Assembly: GCF_900005615.1 (NCBI RefSeq) | Contig: NZ_LN832559.1 | Location: 2,262,837 to 2,326,836, forward strand | Direction: 5' to 3' | Length of the DNA stretch: 64,000 nucleotides | From: Paracoccus aminovorans | Lineage (GTDB): Bacteria > Pseudomonadota > Alphaproteobacteria > Rhodobacterales > Rhodobacteraceae | Shown here: positions 54,364-63,258 of the stretch, piece after piece | Position numbering within the stretch: position 1 is the first letter of the stretch | Layout of the letters: each line of letters opens with the position of its first letter | The notes under the pieces: generated by a model | What the model was told of the DNA's origin: nothing | What the model saw: only the letters and a program-made list of their open reading frames with translations | Databases searched by the model: none | Position numbers and translations under genes: made by a program

Positions 54364-54939
54364 ATGACTGAGGAATTCGGCCGCGCGGCCTATCTGGTGC
54401 TCCTGCTGATCGCGGTCGGCGGCTTCCTTCTGGTCGAATTGCGGGCCCGGCCCGGCAAGACCCTGCGCCAGGCGGCGGCCTGGGGGCTGATCTTCCTCGG
54501 CGCCATCGCGCTCGCCGGGCTCTGGGGCGACATCCGCAACGCCATCGCGCCCCAGGCCCGCATGATCGAGGGCGGCCGGATCGAGGTGCCGCTGGGCAAC
54601 GACGGCCATTTCCACCTGACGGCGCAGGTCAACGACACGCCCGTGCGCTTCGTCATCGACACCGGCGCCAGCAGCATCGCGCTCGGCCCCCGCGACGCCC
54701 GCCGCGTCGGCATCGACCCCGAGGCACTGGCCTATGTCGGCCAGGCCCGCACCGCCAACGGCATCATCGAGACCGCGCCCGTCACCCTCGACAGCGTCGG
54801 CTTCGGCGAGATCCACGACAGCCGTGTCCCGGCCATGGTGCTGAAGAGCGACCTCGACCAGTCGCTGATGGGCATGTCCTACCTGTCGCGCTTCGCCCGC
54901 GTCAGTATCGAGGGGAACCGCCTGATCCTCGAACGCTGA
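54364..54939 (+). CDS. retropepsin-like clan AA aspartic protease (TIGR02281 type)
   Basis: A 191-residue membrane-anchored protein. Two N-terminal hydrophobic segments (AAYLVLLLIAVGGFLLV and AAAWGLIFLGAIALAGLWG) precede a retropepsin-like domain with the catalytic box FVIDTGASSIALG and the flap region VGQARTANGIIETAPV, then SLMGMSYLSRF. The family forms single-domain aspartic proteases in the periplasm of proteobacteria. The substrate is not known. Confidence 0.9.
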   Translation: MTEEFGRAAYLVLLLIAVGGFLLVELRARPGKTLRQAAAWGLIFLGAIALAGLWGDIRNAIAPQARMIEGGRIEVPLGNDGHFHLTAQVNDTPVRFVIDTGASSIALGPRDARRVGIDPEALAYVGQARTANGIIETAPVTLDSVGFGEIHDSRVPAMVLKSDLDQSLMGMSYLSRFARVSIEGNRLILER

Positions 54940-54944
54940 CCGGC

Positions 54945-55002
54945 CTTCTTTTGTGCCCAAATATCCCGGGGGGAGCGCGGCACGCGCGGGGGGCGGAGCC
55001 CC
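54945..55002. repeat. dispersed palindromic repeat, copy C
   Basis: TTCTTTTGTGCCCAAATATC, CCGGGGGGA, a short stem GCGCGGCACGCGC, then GGGGGGCGGAGCCCCC. It fills the whole gap between the protease stop and the holC stop and may work as a bidirectional terminator. Confidence 0.75.
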
Positions 55003-55452
55003 CTATTGCCTGCGCTCCCAACGCCCGCCGGCCTCGGACCAGTATTCCGCCTCGACACCCTCGGCCTTCAGCGCCCGCCACTGCGCCCGGGCGCGCTCCA
55101 GCGCCTCGGGATCGTTGCCGTCGAAGACCAGGCAGGCGCGCTCCAGCGCCGCGCATTCCGCGCCGCGGACCTCGGCCCCGTCCAGCGCGATCAGGCAGCG
55201 CGCCGCATTGGCCGCCGCCTGCCCCTCGACCGTCAGCAGCACCGGCTGGCGCGCGTCATGCGGCCCGCCGGCCAGCCCATGCGGCAAAAATCCCTCGCCC
55301 AGCCAAAGCTGCTCGTCCAGCGCCGCCTGGCGGGCGCGGTCCCTGCCCCTGACCTCGACCCGCCAGCCGGCCTGCAGGCTCTTGCCGATCAGCATCGGCA
55401 AAAGCTGCCCGGGCCCCGAGCGAGTCAGGTGATAGAACAGGGCCGAGCCCAT
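55003..55452 (-). CDS. holC: DNA polymerase III chi subunit HolC
   Basis: A 149-residue protein matching the chi subunit: ALFYHLTRSGPGQLLPMLIG, VEVRGRDRARQAALDEQLWL, GEGFLPHGLAGG and a C-terminal helix. Chi links the clamp loader to SSB during replication. Its start overlaps the pepA stop by one base (TGATG), and the pepA-holC pairing is common in proteobacteria. Confidence 0.92.
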   Translation of the reverse strand: MGSALFYHLTRSGPGQLLPMLIGKSLQAGWRVEVRGRDRARQAALDEQLWLGEGFLPHGLAGGPHDARQPVLLTVEGQAAANAARCLIALDGAEVRGAECAALERACLVFDGNDPEALERARAQWRALKAEGVEAEYWSEAGGRWERRQ

Positions 55453-57068
55453 CAGCCCTTGCGCTCGAAGCGGTTGCGCACCAGCCGGTCCAGCGTCATC
55501 ACGCCCCAGCCGCTGGCTCCTTTCGGCGCCAGCGCCGGCGCCGAGGGCGGCAAGGCCACGCCGGCGATGTCCAGATGCACCCAGGGCGTGCCTTCGGCCA
55601 CGAAACGCTGCAGGAACTGCGCCGCGGTGATCGAGCCCGCCGCCCGGCCGCCGGTGTTCTTGATGTCCGCCAGCCGCGAATCGATCAGCTTGTCATAGGC
55701 CGCGCCCAGCGGCAGCCGCCAGGCGCCCTCGCCCTCGGCCTTGGCGGCGGCCAGCACCGCATCGGCGAAGGCGTCGTCGTTCGAGAAGACGCCGGCGTTG
55801 TCATGCCCCAGCGCGATGATCACCGCCCCGGTCAGGGTGGCAAGATCGACCATGGCGGCCGGTTTGAAGCGCTGCTGCGCGTACCAAAGCACGTCGGCCA
55901 GCACCAGACGGCCCTCGGCATCGGTGTTGATGACCTCGATCGTGTCGCCCTTCATCGAGCGCACGATGTCGCCCGGACGCTGCGCCCGGCCGTCCGGCAT
56001 GTTCTCGACCAGGCCGACCAGGCCCACGACATTGGCCCGGGCCCGGCGCAGCGCCAGCACCCGCATGACCCCCGCGACGACGCCGGCGCCGCCCATGTCC
56101 ATGGTCATCTCCTCCATGCCGGCGGCCGGCTTGATGGAAATGCCGCCGGTGTCGAAGACCACGCCCTTGCCGATCAGCGCCAGCGGCGCCTCGTCGCCAC
56201 CGCCGTTCCAGCGCATCACCACCACCTTGGACGGGCTTTCCGAGCCCTGGCCCACCGCCAGCAGCGCCCGCATCCCGAGCTTGGCCAGCTCGTCCTCCTC
56301 CAGCACCTCGACGTCCAGTCCCAACTCGCGCATCGCCAGCAGGCGGTCGGCGAAATCGCTGGTGGTCAGCACGTTCGCCGGCTCGTTCACCAGGTCGCGG
56401 GTAAAGAACACGCCCTCGGCCACCGCGGCGCCGTCGCCGGCCGCGCGGGCCAGCGCCTCGGGGTCCTTGTGCATGAACACCACCTTGCCGCGCGGCTTTT
56501 CGCCGGGCGCGGGCATGGCGGCGGGCGCCGTGGCCTCGGCCGCATCCGACAGCCGCGCGTCCTCGGCGGCACCGGTCCGGCTGGTGGACGCGGCCGGCGC
56601 CGCCGGGGCGTCGCCTTCGGGCGCGGCCTCGGCGGACGGGGCGCCGCTTTCGGGCTTCCTGGTCTTGTAGGCCGAGAAATCATAGGCGCGCAGCGCCAGG
56701 CCCAGCGCGACCTCGGCCGCGCGCGGATGGCCGCCGGCCAGGACCAGCGTCTCGGCCTTGCCGAGCTTGGCGCCGATGCTGGCGCCGGCCTTGCGCGCCG
56801 CAGCCACGTCGGCGCCGTTGGGCAGCGAAACCAGCTGCAGCGCCTCGGCCTTCAGCCCGGCGGGAAAGGCCAGTTCCAGCGCGCCGCCGGGCTTCACGCC
56901 CTTCCATGCCTCCGAGTCCAGCGCACGCGCCGCCGCCTCGCGCGCCGCGCGCGGCAGGCCGCCCGGCAGCCGCCCGGTCTGCGGCACCAGGATCGCGATC
57001 CGGCCGGGCCGCGCGGCCAGATCGGTAGCGTCCGTCGCCGTGAAGGAAATTTCGACCGGGTGAGTCAT
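55452..57068 (-). CDS. pepA: leucyl aminopeptidase PepA with Ala/Pro insertion
   Basis: A 538-residue M17 aminopeptidase. The N-terminal macro-like domain (1-137) and the catalytic domain (195-538) are complete: GKGVVFDTGGISIKPAAGME, VGLVENMPDG and the active-site NTDAEGRLVLADVL that binds two metals. Between them lies a low-complexity insertion of about 57 residues (138-194; EAAPEGDAPAAPAASTS and similar) not seen in typical members, so the protein is longer than the usual about 500. It trims N-terminal residues of peptides in the cytoplasm. It is coupled to holC. Confidence 0.94.
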   Translation of the reverse strand: MTHPVEISFTATDATDLAARPGRIAILVPQTGRLPGGLPRAAREAAARALDSEAWKGVKPGGALELAFPAGLKAEALQLVSLPNGADVAAARKAGASIGAKLGKAETLVLAGGHPRAAEVALGLALRAYDFSAYKTRKPESGAPSAEAAPEGDAPAAPAASTSRTGAAEDARLSDAAEATAPAAMPAPGEKPRGKVVFMHKDPEALARAAGDGAAVAEGVFFTRDLVNEPANVLTTSDFADRLLAMRELGLDVEVLEEDELAKLGMRALLAVGQGSESPSKVVVMRWNGGGDEAPLALIGKGVVFDTGGISIKPAAGMEEMTMDMGGAGVVAGVMRVLALRRARANVVGLVGLVENMPDGRAQRPGDIVRSMKGDTIEVINTDAEGRLVLADVLWYAQQRFKPAAMVDLATLTGAVIIALGHDNAGVFSNDDAFADAVLAAAKAEGEGAWRLPLGAAYDKLIDSRLADIKNTGGRAAGSITAAQFLQRFVAEGTPWVHLDIAGVALPPSAPALAPKGASGWGVMTLDRLVRNRFERKG

Positions 57069-57184
57069 GGTCCTGCCTTTCGCGTTGATCCGATGGGCGG
57101 AAACTAGTCATCCGGCGCCCGCTTGACCAGAGCCGGGGCTTTCCCAATCCCCGCGCAGCCGCTAATCAAACGGGGACCGAGCCC

Positions 57185-58333
57185 GTGAAAGCCGCCATGC
57201 CCCGCATCGACCGCTATATCCTGACGCAGTTCCTGACCCTGTTCGGGTTCTTCGCGCTGGTGCTGGTCTCGGTCTATTGGATCAACCGGGCGGTGTCGCT
57301 GTTCGAGCAGCTGATCTCGGACGGGCAGACCGCACTGGTGGTGCTGGAGTTCACCGCGCTGACCCTGCCGCTGGTGATCTCGGTCGTGCTGCCGATCGCG
57401 GCCTTCGCGGCCAGCGCCTATGGCACCAACCGGCTGTCCTCGGAATCGGAATTGGTGGCGATGCAGAGCGCGGGCATGTCGCCCTGGCGGCTGGCGCGGC
57501 CGGTGCTGGTCTTTGGCGTCATGGTCGGGCTGATGGTGGCGCTGCTGGTGCATTCCATCGTGCCCCTGGCCCGCGCCCGGCTGACCGACCGCCAGGCCGA
57601 GATCGCCCAGAACGTCACCGCGCAATTCCTGCGCGCCGGCAGCTTCCAATACCCGGCGCGCGGCGTGACCCTGTATATCAGCGAGATCGCGCCGGACGGG
57701 CGCATGATCTATTTCTTTCTGGAAGACGCCCGCAACCCGCGCGAGCAGGCGACCTATACCGCCGCCGAGGCGCTGCTGGTCAGGACCGAGGCCGGGCCGC
57801 GGCTGGTGATGATGCAGGGCATGGTGCAAAGCCTGCGCCGGACGGGCGAAAAGCAGAACCTGTCGGTCACCCGCTTTTCCGAGCTGACCTATGACCTCGG
57901 CACGCTGATCGACCCCAGCGCCGCCCGCAAGCGCGACCTGCGCGCCTATTCGACAGCGCGGCTGCTGGACCCGGACGCCGCCCTGCTGGCCGAGACCGGC
58001 GCCAGCGCCGACAAGGCCCGGGCCGAGGCGCATGAGCGGCTGGCCAAGCCCTTCCAGGCCCCGGTCGCGGCCATGCTGGGCTTTGCCATGCTGCTTCTGG
58101 GCGGCTTCAGCCGCTTCGGGGTCTGGAGGCAGGTGCTCTGGGCGGTGGGGGCGCTGATCGTGGTGCAGTTCCTGGCCACGGCGGCCGAGAACCAGGTCGC
58201 GGCCGATGCCTCGCGCTGGCCGCTGATCTATGTCTCGCCCTTGGTGGGGGCGGCGATCTGCGTCGCGGTGCTGTGGCTGGCCGCCCGGCCCAGGCGGCTG
58301 CGTGGCGGCGCGTCGGGGGGGGCACCCGCATGA
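57185..58333 (+). CDS. lptF: LPS export permease LptF
   Basis: A 382-residue membrane protein of the LptF/LptG family with N-terminal helices (YILTQFLTLFGFFALVLVSV), a periplasmic beta-jellyroll part (about 110-270) and C-terminal helices. An alternative Met lies four codons in. LptB2FG extracts lipopolysaccharide from the inner membrane. ATGA overlap with lptG couples their translation. The following lptD and surA make an outer-membrane assembly operon. Confidence 0.95.
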   Translation: MKAAMPRIDRYILTQFLTLFGFFALVLVSVYWINRAVSLFEQLISDGQTALVVLEFTALTLPLVISVVLPIAAFAASAYGTNRLSSESELVAMQSAGMSPWRLARPVLVFGVMVGLMVALLVHSIVPLARARLTDRQAEIAQNVTAQFLRAGSFQYPARGVTLYISEIAPDGRMIYFFLEDARNPREQATYTAAEALLVRTEAGPRLVMMQGMVQSLRRTGEKQNLSVTRFSELTYDLGTLIDPSAARKRDLRAYSTARLLDPDAALLAETGASADKARAEAHERLAKPFQAPVAAMLGFAMLLLGGFSRFGVWRQVLWAVGALIVVQFLATAAENQVAADASRWPLIYVSPLVGAAICVAVLWLAARPRRLRGGASGGAPA

Positions 58334-59451
58334 TCCTGTCCGCCTATGTCGCCCGGCGCTTCCTGCGCATGTTCCTGCTGATCGCGCTGATCTTCGGCGC
58401 CATCCTGTTCCTGATCGACATCGTCGAGCAGATCCGCCGCTTTTCCGACGACAACATCGGCCTGTCGGGCGCCGCCGTGCTGTCGCTGCTGAACATCACC
58501 GCCAGCTTCTATTCGATCATGCCGCTGATGACGGTGCTGGCCGGGATCGCGCTGTTCCTGGGCCTGTCGCGCACATCGGAACTGGTGGCGATCCGCGCCT
58601 CGGGGCGCTCGGGGATCCGGGTGCTGGCGGCGCCCGCCGTCACCGCCGCGCTGGCCGGGATGCTGGCGGTCGCGGTGCTGAACCCGGTGGTGGCCGCGAC
58701 CTCGAAACGCTACGACGACGCGGTGGCGCGGATGAAGACCGGCGGCGGGCAGACCATCAGCGTCGGCGACAACGCGGTCTGGCTGCGCCAGGCACTGCCG
58801 ATGGAGGGCCCGGACGGCAGCCGGACCACCGGCCAGGTGGTGATCCAGGCCAGCCGCGCCAGCCCGGACGCGACCACGCTTTACGACGCGACCTTCATGA
58901 TCTTCGCCCGCGAGACCGGGCCGACGCGGCGCATCGACGCCGCCGAGGCCCGCCTGACCGAGGGCGCCTGGCAGCTGAGCCGGGTCAAGGAATGGCCGCT
59001 GAGCCAGCCCAACCCCGAGGCCATGGCCCGCACATTCCCCAGGCTGGAGCTGCCGACCGACCTGACCGCCGCCCGCATCCGCGACAGTTTCGGCAAGCCC
59101 GAGGCGATCCCGATCTGGCAGTTGCCCGATTTCATCCGCGGGCTGGAACGCGCCGGCTTTTCCGCCCAGCGCCACAAGGTCTGGTTCCAGATGGAACTGG
59201 CCCGCCCGCTGCTGATGGCGGCGATGGTGGCCATTGCCGCGGTCTTCGCCATGCGCCATACGCGCGGGCGCAGGATGGGGCTGCTGGTGCTGGCGGGCTT
59301 CGGCTGCGGCATCGGCCTGTTCTTCCTGCGCAACCTGGCGCAGGTGCTGGGCGACAACGGCGGCCTGCCGCCGGTCCTGGCCGGCTGGGCGCCGCCCGTG
59401 GTGGCGCTGCTCTTTGCGCTGGGGGCATTATTGCGGCTGGAGGACGGTTGA
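58330..59451 (+). CDS. lptG: LPS export permease LptG
   Basis: A 373-residue partner of LptF from MILSAYVARRFLRMFLLIAL. It has the family layout of two N-terminal helices pairs, a periplasmic domain and C-terminal helices (PLLMAAMVAIAAVFAMRH; GLLVLAGFGCGIGLFFL). The stop overlaps the lptD start (TGATG). It works with LptF and the ATPase LptB, which is not in the window. Confidence 0.95.
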   Translation: MILSAYVARRFLRMFLLIALIFGAILFLIDIVEQIRRFSDDNIGLSGAAVLSLLNITASFYSIMPLMTVLAGIALFLGLSRTSELVAIRASGRSGIRVLAAPAVTAALAGMLAVAVLNPVVAATSKRYDDAVARMKTGGGQTISVGDNAVWLRQALPMEGPDGSRTTGQVVIQASRASPDATTLYDATFMIFARETGPTRRIDAAEARLTEGAWQLSRVKEWPLSQPNPEAMARTFPRLELPTDLTAARIRDSFGKPEAIPIWQLPDFIRGLERAGFSAQRHKVWFQMELARPLLMAAMVAIAAVFAMRHTRGRRMGLLVLAGFGCGIGLFFLRNLAQVLGDNGGLPPVLAGWAPPVVALLFALGALLRLEDG

Positions 59452-61862
59452 TGGCGCGCAGGCGACAGGGCGGCAAGATCGGCAAGGGCGGCGCGGCGCG
59501 AACGGCGCTGCTGGCGGCATTGCTGCCCGGCATGGCGCTGGGGCAGAGCCTGACCCCGGACGGCCAGACCCTGCCGCTTTACGACCGCGACGAGAATTTC
59601 CTGCAAACCCCGGCGGGACCCGCGCTGGCGCCCACGGCCGGGGCCGGCGACAACGCCCGTTTCGCCGACGGCACCGAGGCCTCGCACACGCCTTCGGTCG
59701 CGTCGCGGCCGGGTTCGGTGCGCATCTCGGGCGGCGGCGAGGACGGCGAGGGCGGCCCGGCGACGCTGCTGGCCGACCAGGTGACGCTGGGGGTGGACAA
59801 GCGGCTGATCGCCTCGGGCGGCGTGGTGATCTGGTATCGCGGCAGCCGGCTGATCGCCTCGCGCGTGATCTACGACAACGGCACCGGCGCGGCCACGATC
59901 GAGGGGCCGATCCACCTGACCCAGCCCGCCCGCGCCGGCACGCCCGAGGAAACCATCCTGATCGCCGACAGCGCCCAGCTGGACCCGAACCTGCAGGACG
60001 GCATCCTGAAGGGCGCCCGGCTGGTCCTGGCGCGCGAGATGCAGATGGCCGCGCGCGAGATGCGGCGGACCGAGAACGGCGCCGTCACCCGGCTGGACAA
60101 CGTGGTCGCGTCAAGCTGCCAGATCTGCGCCGAAAACCCGGTGCCGCTGTGGGAGATCCGGGCGCGGTCCATCACCCACGACGCGCGCACGCGGCAGTTG
60201 CGCTTCGACCGGCCGCAACTGCGCGCCTTCGGCCTGCCGGTGGCGGCCCTGCCCTGGCTGACCGCGCCCGATCCCAGCGTGGACCGCATGACCGGCTTCC
60301 TGCGGCCGCAGCTGCGCACCACCTCGGGCCTGGGCTTCGGCATCAAGCTGCCCTATTTCGTCACCCTGGGCGATCATGCCGACGTGACGCTGACGCCCTA
60401 TGTCGCCGCCTCGCGCACCCGCACGCTGGAGCTGCGCTATCGCCAGGCCTTCGCCAACGGCGCGATGGAATGGAACGGCGCCGTCAGCCGCGACGACATC
60501 GAAGAGGGCGAGACTCGCGGCTATCTGTTCGGCGGCGCGCGGTTCGAGCTGCCGCGCGGCTATATGCTGGGGGTGCAGATCCAGATGGCCTCGAACCGGG
60601 CCTATCTGCTGGACTACGACATTTCCGACGCCGACCGGCTGTGGAGCGGGCTGACGCTCGACAAGGTGCGCCGCGACCGCATGGTCATGGCCCGGGTCGG
60701 CAATTACGAATCGCTGCGCGACGACGAGCCGGACGAGTTCACGCCCTCGGTCGTCGCCGATGCGCTGTGGAAACGGCGCTGGACGCCGGCCCGGATCGGC
60801 GGCATCGCCAGCCTGGAATGGTCGCTGCACGCGCATCGCCGGTCGTCCAGCCTGGACGTGGTCGGGCGCGACATGGCGCGCGGCTCGGTCAGCCTGGACT
60901 GGCAGCGGACCGAGATCCTGCCCGGCGGCTTCGTCGGCACGGTCGAGGGCCAGGTCGATGCCGACATCTATCGCATCAATCAGGACAGCGATTACGACGA
61001 CTGGGTGGCGCGCGCCGATCCGACGCTGGCGGCCGAGCTGCGCTGGCCGCTGGCCCGGCACTCCGGCGGTGTCACCCATATCATCGAGCCGGTGGCGCAG
61101 CTGGTCTGGTCGCCCGAGCGCACGCGCGAGGACGACGTGCCGAACGAGGACAGCCGACTGATCGAATTCGACGAGGGCAACCTGTTCTCGCTGAATCGCT
61201 TCCCGGGCTGGGACGCGCGCGAATCGGGGTTCCGCGCCAACCTGGGCGTCAGCTGGACCCGTATCGATCCGGCCGGCTGGTCCATCGGCCTGACCGCCGG
61301 CCGCGTCTTCCGCACCGAGCCGGACCCGGCCTTCGCCTATATCGACAATTCCGGCGACCCGGCCTTTACCGGCCCGCAGGGCAAGAAGCGCTCGGACTGG
61401 CTGGTCTCGGCCACCTACCAGGGCGCAAACGGGCTGGCCGTCGCCAACCGGGCGCTGTTCGACGACAGCCTCAGCATCAGCCGCAACGAGCTGCGGCTGG
61501 GCTGGTTCAAGCCGGGGCTTCAGGTCTCGGCCGGCTATCTGTGGCTTGATTCGGATCTGCGCGAGGACCGGCTGGACGATGTGTCGGAACTGACCATGGC
61601 CGGCGGCTGGCAGATCCGCGACGGCTGGTGGGCCACGACCGAGACCCGCTACGACTTCAGCGCCGACCGGGCGCAGAAGGCGCAGCTGGGACTGGAATAC
61701 CGCAACGAATGCATCACGGTCGAGATGTCGCTGGAACGGCGCTTCACCTCGTCGGGCGAAGTGCGGCCCGACACCAGCTTCGACCTGGGCGTGCGCCTGG
61801 GCGGCTTCGGCCAGCAGAAGGCCGGTCCGGGAACGGTGGCGCGCCGCGCCTGCCTGCGCTAA
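59451..61862 (+). CDS. lptD: LPS assembly outer-membrane protein LptD
   Basis: An 803-residue protein with a signal peptide (TALLAALLPGMALGQ), an OstA-type N-terminal periplasmic domain (ATLLADQVTLGVDKRLIASG; ASRVIYDNGTGAATIEG) and a large beta-barrel (from about residue 280) ending near EVRPDTSFDLGVRLGGFGQQ. Cysteines at CQICAEN could form the disulphide pattern of LptD. It inserts LPS into the outer leaflet together with LptE. It is translationally coupled to lptG. Confidence 0.94.
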   Translation: MARRRQGGKIGKGGAARTALLAALLPGMALGQSLTPDGQTLPLYDRDENFLQTPAGPALAPTAGAGDNARFADGTEASHTPSVASRPGSVRISGGGEDGEGGPATLLADQVTLGVDKRLIASGGVVIWYRGSRLIASRVIYDNGTGAATIEGPIHLTQPARAGTPEETILIADSAQLDPNLQDGILKGARLVLAREMQMAAREMRRTENGAVTRLDNVVASSCQICAENPVPLWEIRARSITHDARTRQLRFDRPQLRAFGLPVAALPWLTAPDPSVDRMTGFLRPQLRTTSGLGFGIKLPYFVTLGDHADVTLTPYVAASRTRTLELRYRQAFANGAMEWNGAVSRDDIEEGETRGYLFGGARFELPRGYMLGVQIQMASNRAYLLDYDISDADRLWSGLTLDKVRRDRMVMARVGNYESLRDDEPDEFTPSVVADALWKRRWTPARIGGIASLEWSLHAHRRSSSLDVVGRDMARGSVSLDWQRTEILPGGFVGTVEGQVDADIYRINQDSDYDDWVARADPTLAAELRWPLARHSGGVTHIIEPVAQLVWSPERTREDDVPNEDSRLIEFDEGNLFSLNRFPGWDARESGFRANLGVSWTRIDPAGWSIGLTAGRVFRTEPDPAFAYIDNSGDPAFTGPQGKKRSDWLVSATYQGANGLAVANRALFDDSLSISRNELRLGWFKPGLQVSAGYLWLDSDLREDRLDDVSELTMAGGWQIRDGWWATTETRYDFSADRAQKAQLGLEYRNECITVEMSLERRFTSSGEVRPDTSFDLGVRLGGFGQQKAGPGTVARRACLR

Positions 61863-61893
61863 TGTCCGGCAAAACCATGCGGCGAGGGAGCTG

Positions 61894-63165
61894 ATGCGGC
61901 GAATTCTTCTGGGGGCGGCGATGGCCGCGATGCTGGCGGCGGGCGGAACTGCCCCCGCGCTTGCGCAGGGCAATCCGTTCCAGCCTCTGGTCTATGTCAA
62001 CGACTCGGCCGTCACGCGCTACGAGCTGGACCAGCGGGTGCGCTTCATGCAGCTGCTGCGGGCGCCCGACGCCGATCGCGCCGCCTCGGAAAAGGCGCTG
62101 ATCGACGACCGGCTGCGGCTGTTCGCGGCCAAGCAGCTGGGCATCACCGCCACGGACGAACAGATCGACGCGGGCCTGGCCGAATTCGCCGGCCGCGCCA
62201 ATCTGAACCCCGAGCAATTCACCGCCGAACTGGCCCGCGCCGGGGTCGAGCGGCAGGCGTTCCGCGATTTCGTCTCGGCCGGGGTAGTCTGGCGCGAGGT
62301 GGTGCGCCAGCGCGTGGTGCCGCAGGTCCGCGTCACCGATGCCGAGGTGGACCAGGAATTGCAGAAGGTGATCGAGACCCCGCGCGTGACCCATGTCGCG
62401 CTGTCGGAACTGATCATTCCCGCCCCGCCCGGGCAGGAGGCCGCCGCCATGGCCCAGGCCGAGCGCATCGTCGCCGGCACCCGCTCCGAGGGCGATTTCG
62501 CCGCTTTCGCCCGGCAATATTCGGCGACGCCCTCGGCCCAGAACGGCGGCCGGCTGCCCTGGACGCCGCTGGCGAACCTGCCGCCCTCGCTGCAGCCGAT
62601 CATCCTGTCGATGAAGCCCGGCCAGGTCGGCCAGCCCCTGCGGGTCGAGGGCGCGGTGGTGCTGTTCTATCTGCGCGACACCCGCGGCACGCTGCGGCCC
62701 GGCGCGACGGCGCAGGTCCTGGATTTCGTCCGCTTCCGCCTGTCGAGCGCCGAGGAGGCGCGGCGCATCGCCGCCGTCTCGGACACGTGCGCCGATCTTT
62801 TCGTGCATGCCCGCGGCCTGCCGGCCGAGCAGATCACCCGCCAGACCCTGCCGCAGGGCCAGATCCCGACCGGCGAGGCGATCCGGCTGGCCGTGCTCGA
62901 CGACAACGAGTCGACCGTGGTCGCCTATGGCGGCGCGGTCGAGCTTCTGATGCTGTGCAAGCGGCAATCGGCCGCCCTGGCCGAGGCGCCCGAGAGGGCG
63001 CCGGTGCCGACCACCGCCGAGGGCGAGCCCCAGCCCGCACCCGATCCCGAGGCGCTGCCGGGGCGCGAGGACGTGCGCAACATGATCTTCAACCGCAAGG
63101 TGGGCCAGGCGGCCGAGAGCTATCTGGCCGAGCTGCGCTCGAATGCGATCATCCGGCGACCGTGA
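61894..63165 (+). CDS. surA: SurA-like periplasmic chaperone / peptidyl-prolyl isomerase
   Basis: A 423-residue exported protein (MRRILLGAAMAAMLAAGG). The N-terminal SurA domain (VNDSAVTRYELDQRVRFMQL) is followed by a parvulin-type PPIase region (about 165-275; HVALSELIIPAP, DFAAFARQYSATPSAQNGG, LPPSLQPIILSMKPGQ) and a C-terminal region that closes the chaperone core. A Pro/Ala-rich linker lies near 365-390. It helps fold outer-membrane proteins such as LptD, encoded 31 bases upstream. Only one PPIase domain is apparent. Confidence 0.92.
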   Translation: MRRILLGAAMAAMLAAGGTAPALAQGNPFQPLVYVNDSAVTRYELDQRVRFMQLLRAPDADRAASEKALIDDRLRLFAAKQLGITATDEQIDAGLAEFAGRANLNPEQFTAELARAGVERQAFRDFVSAGVVWREVVRQRVVPQVRVTDAEVDQELQKVIETPRVTHVALSELIIPAPPGQEAAAMAQAERIVAGTRSEGDFAAFARQYSATPSAQNGGRLPWTPLANLPPSLQPIILSMKPGQVGQPLRVEGAVVLFYLRDTRGTLRPGATAQVLDFVRFRLSSAEEARRIAAVSDTCADLFVHARGLPAEQITRQTLPQGQIPTGEAIRLAVLDDNESTVVAYGGAVELLMLCKRQSAALAEAPERAPVPTTAEGEPQPAPDPEALPGREDVRNMIFNRKVGQAAESYLAELRSNAIIRRP

Positions 63166-63174
63166 CGCAAGGCT

Positions 63175-63258
63175 TCGGGGGGCTCTGCCCCCCGCGCCTG
63201 ACGCACCCCTCGACGGGGTGCGTCAGGCGCTCCCCCCGGGATATTTGGACACAAAAGA
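63175..63258. repeat. dispersed palindromic repeat, copy D
   Basis: GGGGGGCTCTGCCCCCC, then a perfect 16-bp palindrome GCGCCTGACGCACCCC / GGGGTGCGTCAGGCGC around TCGA, then TCCCCCCGGGATATTTGGAC and ACAAAAGA running directly into the pdxA ATG. It is in the opposite orientation to copies B and C. It should end surA transcription while shaping the pdxA start. Confidence 0.85.

Noticed and set aside
58230..61862. A 1210-codon frame ending as LptD
   Set aside because: The first 407 codons are an off-frame reading of lptG; LptD with its signal peptide starts at 59451.
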